Assembly: GCA_963739985.1 (NCBI GenBank)
Contig: CAVUCE010000021.1
Location: forward strand, 124,001-188,000
From: CAVUCE01 sp963739985
Lineage (GTDB): Bacteria > Bacteroidota > Ignavibacteria > Ignavibacteriales > Ignavibacteriaceae
Reading direction: 5' to 3'
DNA: 64,000 nucleotides
The notes under the pieces were generated by a model. It was not told the DNA's origin. It made no database searches and saw nothing but the letters and a program-made list of their open reading frames with translations. Positions 56,901-64,000 of this stretch are shown here, piece by piece. Positions within the stretch are counted from its first letter, which is position 1. Each line of letters opens with the position of its first letter. A program made the position numbers and the translations under genes.

Positions 56901-56969
56901 GAGACAATCTCAAATGAATCTCAGAGAAATCTGATCATGAGAGCAATATTTTCATATTTCAAAATGTAA
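53946..56969 (+). CDS. Amidase_3-like lipoprotein with inserted golvesin-type domain, copy 1
   Basis: From ATG 53946 this is a 1007-residue lipoprotein (lipobox ILLSGC). Order: a GerMN-like domain (VDTVAIDTSNKSIVIRF.., residues ~50-130), then the first half of an N-acetylmuramoyl-L-alanine amidase fold with WPSHGWYYNN, ENAGANVFIPRERD and TNEVVIDND. A golvesin/Xly-type beta-sandwich is inserted (GKYAVYVSYSASDANTNDAHYVVYH..DAVRFGGGM). The second amidase half follows (SMAFHTDAGITH, and AVLVELLSHQNFLD with the catalytic Glu), then an Fn3 domain and a C-terminal domain of unknown role. It probably cleaves peptidoglycan stem peptides in the periplasm or at the surface. I chose this start over an upstream in-frame one because the signal peptide begins here. 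Confidence 0.82.
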   Translation: MRKTIPILAAFFASIILLSGCTTKPIIKEKPTTNIYERGLIFKNEFVKENKELNLPYGTRVDTVAIDTSNKSIVIRFNQALSYIPFREENVKNIYSVVYDVFKPGFENYSIKILTLNHDIKELIPNFYRNNPAEYDSSRLQVSKSKRDKPVIQNISKKYLPSDGLYTRNIVVWPSHGWYYNNREDRWEWQRPRLFQSVEDLIPYSFVIPFLEPMLENAGANVFIPRERDVQTNEVVIDNDTPPDSSLSRYIEKSVDKEHKWKRGIGSAFAIGNPPYPVDFNPFTSGTHNVAKTDSVVSASFSWIPQIPESGKYAVYVSYSASDANTNDAHYVVYHEGQKTEFAVNQTIGGNTWEYLGTFKFGKGYDSDSNKVVLVNKSDEINKLISADAVRFGGGMANIMRNGHTSGRPRFVEGSRYYLQYMGMPDTLVYNFHHNKNDYTDDYQSRAEYANYLYGNPYGPNKDRTVKGLGIPIDISMAFHTDAGITHNDTTVGTLSIYSLSGADSQQVYPDGISRMANRDLADIMQTEIVNQIRTKFDPVWNRRQLKIGNYSESFRPNFPAVLVELLSHQNFLDMRYVQDPTFRFTVARAMYKAMLKFLSVQYNFKYVVQPLPVKDFSSTFDGSGNVHLDWKPVLDSTEITAKPDHFIVYTRINNGDFDNGIKVDEPSAVIRNIKSGAIYSFKVTALNKGGESFPSEILSVCKMDNDKKPVLIVNGFDRVASPAWINSKDYSGFLNQKDPGMPYQYDVSFTGAEYNFDQNSPYVSNDRPGWGASHANYETKVIAGNTFDYPYVHGEAIKSAGYSFVSTSAASVENGSVNLNNYKFVDLILGEQKSTHWQKPQEDSLNGLRYQAFPETLRNKISAYCNSGGNIFISGAYVGSELFNSPETDSTSIKFGQDILKINWDTDHASVDGNIFAANNNFMPKFTPISFNTSFNKNIYAVKSPDAINNTKESNTLLRYSENQFSAGTGYFDKYGVIVFGFPFETISNESQRNLIMRAIFSYFKM

Positions 56970-57044
56970 TTAATTATTTATCACCGCCGGTTAATATTAT
57001 TTTTATTACATCGACGGTGATTTTCATTTTAAAACAAATTTATT

Positions 57045-60000
57045 ATGATAAGTAAAATACTTTTCCTTCCGTTAATATTTATTTTCATCTGGGGATGCGC
57101 TTCCAATAAAGAAACAATTAATATTGTTCAGAATAAAAAATCCGAATTCAGAAAAAATATTTTAGAACATAAATTTTCTTTTGAAATTCCGCGGGGAACA
57201 AAAGTAATTGATGTTGATATTGATAGCGTTGGTAAAAATATTAAAATAGATCTGAGCCGGGAGTTTTCATATCAGCCGTTTAGAGAAGAGAATGTAGGTA
57301 AAATATATTCGGAAATTAAAAACTTTTGGGGAGCAGATTTTAGTAGTTATAACTTTACCGTTCAAACATTAGATAATTCAATTCAGAATCTTATACCTAA
57401 TTATTTTATAAAAGATTCTTCTAAGCTGATCAGTGAAAAAATCCCCCCAAAAATTATTAGAAGTGAACCTATCGTTAAAAATATCAGTAAAAATTATTTT
57501 GCTTCTAACGGATTATATAACAGAAATATAGCGGTAGCGCCGAGTCACGGTTGGTACTACAACGCTACGACTGACAGATGGGAGTGGCAGCGACCAAGGC
57601 TATTTGAATCAGTTGAAGATTTACTGCCTAATTCGTTTTGTATTCAATATTTGATACCGATGTTGGAAAATGCCGGAGCTAATGTTTTTGATCCTAGGGA
57701 AAGAGATTTTCAAACAAATGAAGTTGTAGTTGATAATGATACTCCTTCTGATATCAAGAACGGTAATTATATTGAAAAAATTATATCTAAGAAAAACAAT
57801 TTTATTAAAACTCAGACAAATGGTTTTGCAGCGGGAAATCCGCCGTACGAAGTAAATTATAATCCTTTCAAACATGGAAGCTATAAACTTATTCCCAGCG
57901 ATACGATTGAGACGGCAGAAATTAATTGGGTTCCCAACATTCCTGAGACTGGAAATTATGCTGTTTATATTTCTTACAAAGCATCAAGCCGAAATGTTAA
58001 TGATGCACATTATGTAGTTTATCATGATGGAATTAAAACCGGGTTTCGTGTTAATCAACAAATTGGGGGAAGTACATGGCAATATTTAGGAATATTCAAA
58101 TTCAATAAAGGATTTTCTCCTGATAGTTGTAAAGTTGTTCTCTTAAATGATAGCAAACAATTCGGTAAAACAATTACTGCAGATGCTGTTAGATTCGGCG
58201 GCGGAATGGGAATTGTAAACGCGGTGGCAGATCAAGCGGGAGGCCAAAGTTTGTTGAAGGAAGCCGTTATTATTTGCAGTATTCCGGTATGCCTGATTCA
58301 TTAGTTTATAATTTTAATGATAACAAAGATGATTATAATGATGATAAACAAGATAGAAGTAAGTATGTAAATTATTTAAATGGAAATTCTGCCAATGATA
58401 AAAACGGACCCGGACTAGGAATTCCAATGGATGTTTCTCTTGCTTTTCATACGGATGCCGGAGTTAGACATGATAATAAAGTGATCGGAACATTGGCTCT
58501 TTATGGAGATAAAGGTGAGAATTCAAAAACTACTTTTCCAAATGGTGTTTCGAGATTAGCTAGCAGAGACTTAGCGGATTTGATTCAAACGCAAATTACG
58601 GAAGACATACGAGCAAACTATGATCCTGATTGGAACCGCAGACAGTTAATGAATGAGCAGCCGGCAAACGATGCTTATCCACAACAATATAGCGAAGTCT
58701 ATCGACCAAATGTTCCCGCAACTCTAATCGAATTATTGTCGCATCAAAACTTTTTAGATATGCAATTTGCCAACGATCCGAATTTTCGATTTGATGTTGC
58801 ACGTGCAATGTATAAGGGAATACTTAAATTTCTATCTGTACAAAATGATTATAAATTTATTATTCAGCCTTTGCCGGTAAAATCATTTTCTGCGGTTTTC
58901 AATTCTGAAGGTGATGCCGTTTTAAATTGGAAACCGGAAATTGATACTTTGGAGCCAACAGCTAAACCGGATGGCTATATTATCTATACACGAATTGATT
59001 CAGGTGATTTTGATAACGGAGTGGTAGCGACTCAACCTAATTTTGTAATCAAGAATGTTGAGCACAATAAAATTTATAGTTTTAAAGTAACCGCAATTAA
59101 TAAAGGAGGCGAAAGTTTTCCTTCGGAGATATTGTCAATTTGTAACACAGGAAATAATGAAAAACCAGTTTTAATCGTTAACGGATTTACCAGAGTTTCT
59201 GCTCCCGGAATTGTAAAGACTGATAAATATCAAGGTTTTGTAAATAAGATTGATGCCGGTGTTCCTTATAAATACGATATTAGTTATACAGGAAATCAAA
59301 TTAATTTTAATCCGCATGCTCAATGGGTTTCTAACGATAACTCAGGATGGGGAGACAGTCGCGCAAATTATGAGGATAAAGTTATTGCCGGTAATAGTTT
59401 TGATTATCCTTATATTCATGGAGAAGCGATTAAATCTACCGGACATTCTTTTGTTTCTGTTTCTGTTAAATCTGTTATTGATGGCAAGGTTGATTTAAGT
59501 AACTATAGAATTATAGACCTAATCCTTGGAAAACAAAAAACAACTCGATGGCAAAAAGATACATTGAAGGAAGCGAGATTTGAAGCTTTCCCAACTCAAC
59601 TCCAAAATCGAATTAAGAATTATCTAAACAATGGCGGAAACATTTTTGTTTCCGGATCTTATATCGGCTCGGATCTATTTAATAAATCACCAAGAGATAC
59701 AAACAGTATTAAATTTGCTCTAAATACTTTGAAATATAATTGGGCAAGCGGCGAAGCAGATAAATCCGGCAGAGTTAAAATAGTTGATTCCTCATTTAAT
59801 ATTGCCGCAAATATAAACTACATAACAAAACCAAATAAGTATTCGTACTTTGTGGAAGCACCGGATGAAATCAAATCAACAAAAGAATCTAAAACTATTT
59901 TACGTTATGCAGAAAATGATTTTAGTGCCGGGATATCTTATAAGGGTAAATATGGAGTTATTGCTTTTGGTTTTCCTTTTGAATCTATTTCCGATTCTAA

Positions 60001-60046
60001 AACTCGAAATGAATTAATGAAATCAGTTATATCGTATCTGAAGTAA
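57045..60046 (+). CDS. Amidase_3-like lipoprotein with inserted golvesin-type domain, copy 2 (frameshifted)
   Basis: Paralogue of the preceding gene with the same order of domains and about 1000 residues when joined. It has lipobox IFIWGC, a GerMN-like part, PSHGWYYN, an inserted golvesin-type domain (NYAVYISYKASSRNVNDAHYVVYH), AFHTDAGVRHD, TLIELLSHQNFLD, an Fn3 domain and the C-terminal domain. A one-base deletion in an A-run near 58218 breaks the frame in the loop just before FVEGSRYYLQYSGMP. The two halves run 57045-58304 and about 58220-60046. The conserved residues resume at once, so an indel error is likely. The tandem arrangement indicates a duplication. Confidence 0.8.
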
Positions 60047-60065
60047 TCAAAAATTCAAATTGTCA

Positions 60066-60083
60066 TTCCCGTGCAAACGGGAA
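60066..60083. repeat. Short dyad TTCCCGT..ACGGGAA after the amidase pair
   Basis: A 7-base perfect stem with a 4-base loop, in the context TGTCATTCCCG. It resembles the TGTCATTCCGG core of the elements at 5018 and 11629. It may act as a terminator, although no T-tract follows. Confidence 0.5.
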
Positions 60084-60293
60084 GCTGTATAAATTGCTAT
60101 TGATTACTGCTTTCGTGTGAATAATTAGTAGAATAAAGTAATTTTTCGGAAGTCTCATATTAGTTTAAAAACGATTTTGAATAGAACATTTACACAATAG
60201 TTATCAAAATTTATTTAAACGTGAGCCTAATTACGCCGCAACTCTAAATAATCTGTATTTTAATTATACAGTTAAAATAATTAGGAGTTGATG

Positions 60294-60500
60294 ATGTCTA
60301 TAAAAGATAAATATAAACCGGTTTTAGATTTGATGAATACTTTGGGAGTTAAAAATATAAGTGCGTGGGAAGAACGTGGAACTTTAATTATTACAGGGGA
60401 TGTTGAAACAGAACATGATAGAAAATTAATCCTAAATAAGGCAAGAGAAGTTAATCTTGAAAAAGCTTTGGATATAAGACTTGAATTACAAATGCAATAA
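60294..60500 (+). CDS. Small BON-like protein
   Basis: A 68-residue protein (MSIKDKYKPVLDLMNTLGVKN...) with an alpha-beta pattern like a BON domain (VKNISAWEERGTLIITGDVETEHDRKLILNKARE). BON domains are lipid- or envelope-associated modules. There is no signal peptide, so it is cytoplasmic or needs a partner. I choose ATG 60294 because AGGAG (60283-60287) then sits at good spacing; ATG 60291 is a possible alternative. Confidence 0.62.
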   Translation: MSIKDKYKPVLDLMNTLGVKNISAWEERGTLIITGDVETEHDRKLILNKAREVNLEKALDIRLELQMQ

Positions 60501-60514
60501 TTTAAATTCAAAAG

Positions 60515-60616
60515 ATGAAAAAGAAATTATATCTGATTATTAGAGTAATAGTTGTTTTGCTTATCGTCGTAGCTTTTGTCTGGCAGATGAGTTTAGGAAT
60601 TTGTCCGGTTCCTTGA
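60515..60616 (+). CDS. 33-residue single-span membrane protein
   Basis: A short ORF, MKKKLYLIIRVIVVLL..WQMSLGICPVP: a basic N-terminus, one hydrophobic helix (LIIRVIVVLLIVVAFVWQM) and a short tail ending in GICPVP. It lies 14 bases after the BON-like gene and 23 bases before the PAP2 gene, on the same strand. The strong physical logic (positive-inside, one span) supports a real small protein. Ribosome site is poor, and no family is recognised with certainty. Confidence 0.55.
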   Translation: MKKKLYLIIRVIVVLLIVVAFVWQMSLGICPVP

Positions 60617-60639
60617 TTTAATCATCTGGTGATAGCTTA

Positions 60640-61347
60640 ATGGATAAAAATAATAATTTTCGTAAATCTAAAATAATTTTGGACAAATATCTAAATTCAA
60701 ATAGAAGTGCAATTTATATAAGCTCCGTTTTATTACTTACATTTTTAGTTATTGGCTTTAGCTATAATACTAGTTTAGTAAAAACATTTGATTCTTCAAT
60801 ACTCATTTCATTTCGCTCAGCAGTTAACAGCTTAAATCCGGCTTACTCTAAAGCAATTACAAGTTTTATTATTGTAATTACAAATCTAGGTAATTCAATT
60901 ATTCTAACGCTTGCTGTATTATCTTTCTCATATTATATACACATCAAATTATCAAAACCTTATTTCTATGGGTATATTTTTTCAATTGTATCAGCCACAA
61001 TATTATTGTTTTTAATAAAAACTATTTTTGCAAGAGTTCGCCCCGATATTGTGCCGCATCTTGTTTTCGCGAATTATTATAGTTTCCCCAGCGGTCACGC
61101 AACAATGTCGCCGGTAATTTACTTTTTAGCTTTACTGATTCTCACAAAAGATTTAAATAATATTTATTTAAAAAATATTATAAGAATTATTGTATTATTA
61201 ATAATAGGGTTAATAGGTTTAAGCAGGGTATATTTAGGGGTACATTTCCCCACAGATGTTTTAGCCGGTTGGGCTTTGGGATTTAGTTGGACTTTGATTT
61301 CATTTTTAGTTATCAAGAATAAAACAGATATAAAAAATGGAGCCTAA
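60640..61347 (+). CDS. PAP2-superfamily membrane phosphatase
   Basis: A 235-residue polytopic membrane phosphatase related to lipid phosphatases such as undecaprenyl-pyrophosphate phosphatase or PgpB. All three catalytic motifs are present: KTIFARVRP, PSGHATMSP and SRVYLGVHFPTD. Five to six membrane helices. It dephosphorylates a lipid pyrophosphate or phosphatidylglycerol phosphate at the inner-membrane outer face (family knowledge). The next gene starts 1 base after its stop codon. Confidence 0.9.
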   Translation: MDKNNNFRKSKIILDKYLNSNRSAIYISSVLLLTFLVIGFSYNTSLVKTFDSSILISFRSAVNSLNPAYSKAITSFIIVITNLGNSIILTLAVLSFSYYIHIKLSKPYFYGYIFSIVSATILLFLIKTIFARVRPDIVPHLVFANYYSFPSGHATMSPVIYFLALLILTKDLNNIYLKNIIRIIVLLIIGLIGLSRVYLGVHFPTDVLAGWALGFSWTLISFLVIKNKTDIKNGA

Positions 61348-61348
61348 A

Positions 61349-61993
61349 ATGACAGACGATAAAGCAAAATTATATTCAAGTCTTATGGTTCCAACTGCTT
61401 TCTTAGCTCTACTCTGGATTATTCTTATAATCGATATGAGTTTTAATTTACATCTAGTAAAATATGGTTTATATCCGAGAAAGATTTGGGGTTTACCCGG
61501 AATAATTACAGCACCTTTAATTCATGCCGGAGTTACACACCTATTGTCAAATTCGGCACCGCTATTAGTTGTCGGTACCGGAATTTTATATTTTTATAGA
61601 CACGCCGCTTTTAAGGTTTTTGCTATAGTCTATTTTGTCCCCGGCATTTTCGTTTGGTTTTGGGGAAGATCGGCTTTTCACATTGGTGCAAGCGGATTAA
61701 TATACGGACTGGTTTCTTATGTGTTTTTTAGCGGTATTATTAGGAGAGATACACGTTCCATCGCTTTAGCACTTATTGTTACTTTGCTTTACGGAGGAAT
61801 GATGGTTGGGGTTATTCCACAGGATGATGGCATATCCTGGGAGTACCATTTGTTTGGATCTTTAACCGGGATTGCCTGTGCGTTCATTTTTCGAAAATCA
61901 GATCCGTATAAAAAATATGATTGGGAAGAAGAAGAAAGCGATACACCTGCAAATGAATTAGAAATATCTTACGATAAAGAACCACCATTTTAA
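61349..61993 (+). CDS. Rhomboid-family intramembrane serine protease
   Basis: About 214 residues with six membrane helices. The catalytic serine lies in GASGLIYG and the histidine in WEYHLFGSLTG; N-terminal HAGVTHLLSNSAPL matches the HxxxHxxxN region. Such proteases cut membrane proteins within the bilayer. I chose ATG 61349 because GGAG six bases upstream sets it; ATG 61337 overlaps the PAP2 gene by 11 bases and has no such site. Acidic C-terminal tail (DWEEEESD). Confidence 0.9.
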   Translation: MTDDKAKLYSSLMVPTAFLALLWIILIIDMSFNLHLVKYGLYPRKIWGLPGIITAPLIHAGVTHLLSNSAPLLVVGTGILYFYRHAAFKVFAIVYFVPGIFVWFWGRSAFHIGASGLIYGLVSYVFFSGIIRRDTRSIALALIVTLLYGGMMVGVIPQDDGISWEYHLFGSLTGIACAFIFRKSDPYKKYDWEEEESDTPANELEISYDKEPPF

Positions 61994-62012
61994 AGTTTTT
62001 ACCGGCAATAAT

Positions 62013-62789
62013 TTAATATTTGAAATGTTTTATTGCTTCACCTTTTTCATCAATCTCTGTCATCGCCTCTATTCCAATTTGTAAATGTAAATCAGAATAT
62101 TTATCCGTTACAATTTTATCGGATTCTTGAGTTTTTATCCCTTCAGGTACTAGAGGCACATCGGAAACAAGTAGAAGAGCTCCGCGTGGAATTTCATTAA
62201 CCAGACCTACAATAAATAAAGTAGCCGTCTCCATGTCAATACCAATTGTTGAAAGCTTCTTTAGATATTTTTTGAAGGCAGCATCCCATTCCCACACACG
62301 CCTGTTGGTTGTATAAATAACTCCGGTTCTGTAATCGTGATTGTGGGAAATAATTTTATCTGAAACAAATTTATGTAACTTAAACGAAGGTAAAGCCGGA
62401 ACTTCTTTAGGAATATAATCGTCACTAGTTCCTTCGCCTCTGATAGCTGCAATCGGTAAAATGAAATGTCCTATTTCAGTCGATCTTTTTAATCCGCCGC
62501 ATTTACCCAGAAACAAAACACCTTTAGGTTTTTTTGCTACTAATAAATCCATTATAGTAGCTGCATTTGCAGAGCCCATTCCAAAATTAACTATGCTAAG
62601 GCCATTACTATTTGTGGCCGTCTGCATCGGTCTGCCGATACCTTTTATTTCACAGTCAAAAATTTTTGAAAACTTTTCAACATAATTTTGAAAATTTGTA
62701 AGTAATAAGTAATCACCGAATTCGTTTATTTCTGTTCCGGTATATCTGGGAAGCCAATCTTTGGCAATCTCTAATTTGGTTTTCATCAT
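62013..62789 (-). CDS. amn: AMP nucleosidase, short Bacteroidota type
   Basis: A 258-residue nucleosidase of the PNP/UDP fold that splits AMP into adenine and ribose 5-phosphate. Motifs are GMGSANAATIMDLLVAKKPKGVLFLGKCGG and GIDMETATLFIVG, where the Glu binds the ribose. It lacks the N-terminal domain of the ~480-residue enterobacterial Amn, as is usual in this phylum. Likely start 62789 or 62786 (MK). It is upstream of no partner; the lipoprotein gene 30 bases upstream is read in the same direction. Confidence 0.88.
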   Translation of the reverse strand: MMKTKLEIAKDWLPRYTGTEINEFGDYLLLTNFQNYVEKFSKIFDCEIKGIGRPMQTATNSNGLSIVNFGMGSANAATIMDLLVAKKPKGVLFLGKCGGLKRSTEIGHFILPIAAIRGEGTSDDYIPKEVPALPSFKLHKFVSDKIISHNHDYRTGVIYTTNRRVWEWDAAFKKYLKKLSTIGIDMETATLFIVGLVNEIPRGALLLVSDVPLVPEGIKTQESDKIVTDKYSDLHLQIGIEAMTEIDEKGEAIKHFKY

Positions 62790-62818
62790 ATAAATTTCCG
62801 CAAATTTTAATTGCCAAT

Positions 62819-63517
62819 TTACGGATTTTTAGATTCAGATATGTCTTTTCTTAAAGTCTCGCTCATCATTCTTCCTACTTCCTCGGCGGCCTGGTAAACT
62901 TTTGAATCTATTTCCTTTGGTGATAAAGCCGCAAGCTGAACAGCTGTAAAAACTTTATCTATAGATTTACTATCACTTCCTGTACCTGAATAATCTTGCG
63001 CGCCGACCGGAACAGATTCTGATTCGCTATTTTCCCAGACTAACTTTCCCGTATTTCTATCAACAATTCTTGATAATGCGGTAACTTTAACGTTAACTCC
63101 GTATTGGCTGGATACAAGTTTACACGATTTAAGATTTGTTTCTACTATAAATTGAGGATTCTCATTTAAGTCTTTCACCGGTTTTATACTGAGGTAAGTT
63201 TCCAGTGCGTATTTCATTCCGTCTGAAACATGATAAACCAACGAGTCTGTATCAACCGCATTTTCTAATTTTGATCTGGAATCGGAATTTAAGATGCTCG
63301 TTCCAATAGAAGTTATTGTGGAGAGTAAAGAGTTCTTATCTTTTTTTCCGTACGATTCAGCCGTAGTAACTTCAATTTTTCTTGCCTTTGGCTGAATAGA
63401 TTCGTTGAACATAATTTTTTTACCGGATAAATCATACTTTGCAAGTTCATTTGTATGTGCACATCCGAATAAAAATAGCGATCCCCCGAATACGATTAAT
63501 AGAAGATAATTCCTCAT
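62819..63517 (-). CDS. Lipoprotein of unknown function
   Basis: A 232-residue lipoprotein with signal and lipobox LFLFGC (Cys19). The mature part has a segment of alternating strands (QFIVETNLKSCKLVSSQYGVNVKVTALSRIVDRNTGKLVWE) that resembles periplasmic lipoproteins containing a conserved '...vkv.a..rlvd..tgkvvw...' pattern. It ends in a helix (SKVYQAAEEVGRMMSETLRKDI). I do not recognise a specific family. It may share a transcript with amn. Confidence 0.6.
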   Translation of the reverse strand: MRNYLLLIVFGGSLFLFGCAHTNELAKYDLSGKKIMFNESIQPKARKIEVTTAESYGKKDKNSLLSTITSIGTSILNSDSRSKLENAVDTDSLVYHVSDGMKYALETYLSIKPVKDLNENPQFIVETNLKSCKLVSSQYGVNVKVTALSRIVDRNTGKLVWENSESESVPVGAQDYSGTGSDSKSIDKVFTAVQLAALSPKEIDSKVYQAAEEVGRMMSETLRKDISESKNP

Positions 63518-63702
63518 GAAAGCATCCTTTTTGATATAAATTATTTTGATAGATTTTCCGCTTTAGGTGTGGCAATATTAATGTCTTTAAAAATATTTGT
63601 CAATAGCATGTTCATGTAATGCGAAAAAATATCTTATATATAATGTTGGAATATTTTATATTGTTATGTAACCTTTTATAATACATCAAATTTGGGGGCA
63701 GA

Positions 63703-64000
63703 ATGAATAAATTATACTTTTTCCTGATGTTATTATTTCTTCAATTAACTTTATTTGCACAGCAAAAAGTAGATGAAAAATTACTTTTAGTTAGATGTGA
63801 TGATATTGGTATGTGTCATTCGGTAAATATGGCTGCTGAAAAAGTTGCCGATCTCGGTATTCCTGTTTCTTTTTCCATTATGTTTACTTGCCCGTGGTAC
63901 CAGGAAGCTGTTGATATAATTAAAGATAAACCGAATGTTACTGCTGGAATTCATCTTGTGTTAAATGCAGAATGGAAAAATTACCGATGGGGCCCTGTTG
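63703..64000 (+). CDS. Secreted ChbG/YdjC-like deacetylase (cut by window end)
   Basis: The first ~99 residues of a protein with a signal peptide (YFFLMLLFLQLTLFAQQ) followed by LLVRCDDIGMCHSVNMAAEK, the metal-binding start of the ChbG/HpnK/YdjC carbohydrate deacetylase family, and GIHLVLNAEW. The ATG has a strong GGGGGCAG site. The frame is open at the window end. Family members deacetylate chito-oligosaccharides or hopanoid sugars; export to the periplasm is unusual for ChbG itself. Confidence 0.8.
   Translation, partial: MNKLYFFLMLLFLQLTLFAQQKVDEKLLLVRCDDIGMCHSVNMAAEKVADLGIPVSFSIMFTCPWYQEAVDIIKDKPNVTAGIHLVLNAEWKNYRWGPV

Noticed and set aside
1..64000. tRNA, rRNA or riboswitch genes
   Set aside because: I checked the larger gaps by eye for tRNA arms and known riboswitch cores and found none; a covariance-model search would be decisive.

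Overview
The window is a low-GC, AT-rich bacterial chromosome segment. It combines type IX secretion (T9SS) C-terminal sorting domains with the 'YPNPFNPTTTI' signature (near 5340 and 9830), PorV/PorQ-like outer-membrane proteins, a TonB-dependent receptor with a carboxypeptidase-regulatory-like N-terminus, and a short AMP nucleosidase of the Bacteroidota type. I infer the Bacteroidota/Chlorobi (FCB) group, most likely an Ignavibacteria-like organism. No rRNA, tRNA, CRISPR array, integrase or transposase was recognised.

Layout. 1-5000: heme genes hemN (cut at the left edge), hemG/hemY and hemB, interrupted by a GxxExxY gene with its palindromic leader repeats and by a four-helix-bundle (S23) gene. 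5085-11000: exported enzymes and surface proteins, namely a GH18 chitinase, a large T9SS cargo protein and a secreted acetolactate decarboxylase. 11000-17150: two kinds of interspersed non-coding repeat, an RluE-type pseudouridine synthase, a decayed family 2 glycosyltransferase and a DUF2723 (GT117-like) membrane protein. 17150-22210: a family 9 glycosyltransferase, a BrnT/BrnA toxin-antitoxin pair, a LOG-like protein, an outer-membrane protein and an aldo/keto reductase. 22460-26407: an ECF sigma factor with its probable own promoter, an anti-sigma factor carrying HEAT repeats, and two exported beta-helical DUF4097-type proteins. 27185-35156: a signalling cassette of a five-PAS histidine kinase, a LytTR response regulator, a receiver-kinase fusion, a chemoreceptor and an M48 protease. 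36306-45013: an OB-fold lipoprotein, then a TonB receptor / T9SS cargo / PorV-like trio. 45114-47891: PEP carboxylase on the minus strand. 48356-60046: a same-strand run of a GNAT enzyme, an ornithine/alanine racemase-like enzyme, a sodium symporter, an M20 hydrolase, alanine racemase and two paralogous amidase lipoproteins. 60294-64000: small proteins, a PAP2 phosphatase, a rhomboid protease, AMP nucleosidase, a lipoprotein and the start of a secreted ChbG/YdjC-like deacetylase.

The two most system-like stretches are the D-amino-acid/muropeptide run (48356-60046) and the ECF-anti-sigma-beta-helix operon. A striking property of the window is the number of genes that continue cleanly in another reading frame after a 1-nt shift (at least eight loci). 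Most shifts sit in short homopolymers and conserved residues resume at once, so I read most of them as sequence indels rather than real decay. The glycosyltransferase near 12358-13008 is the exception and looks truly degraded.
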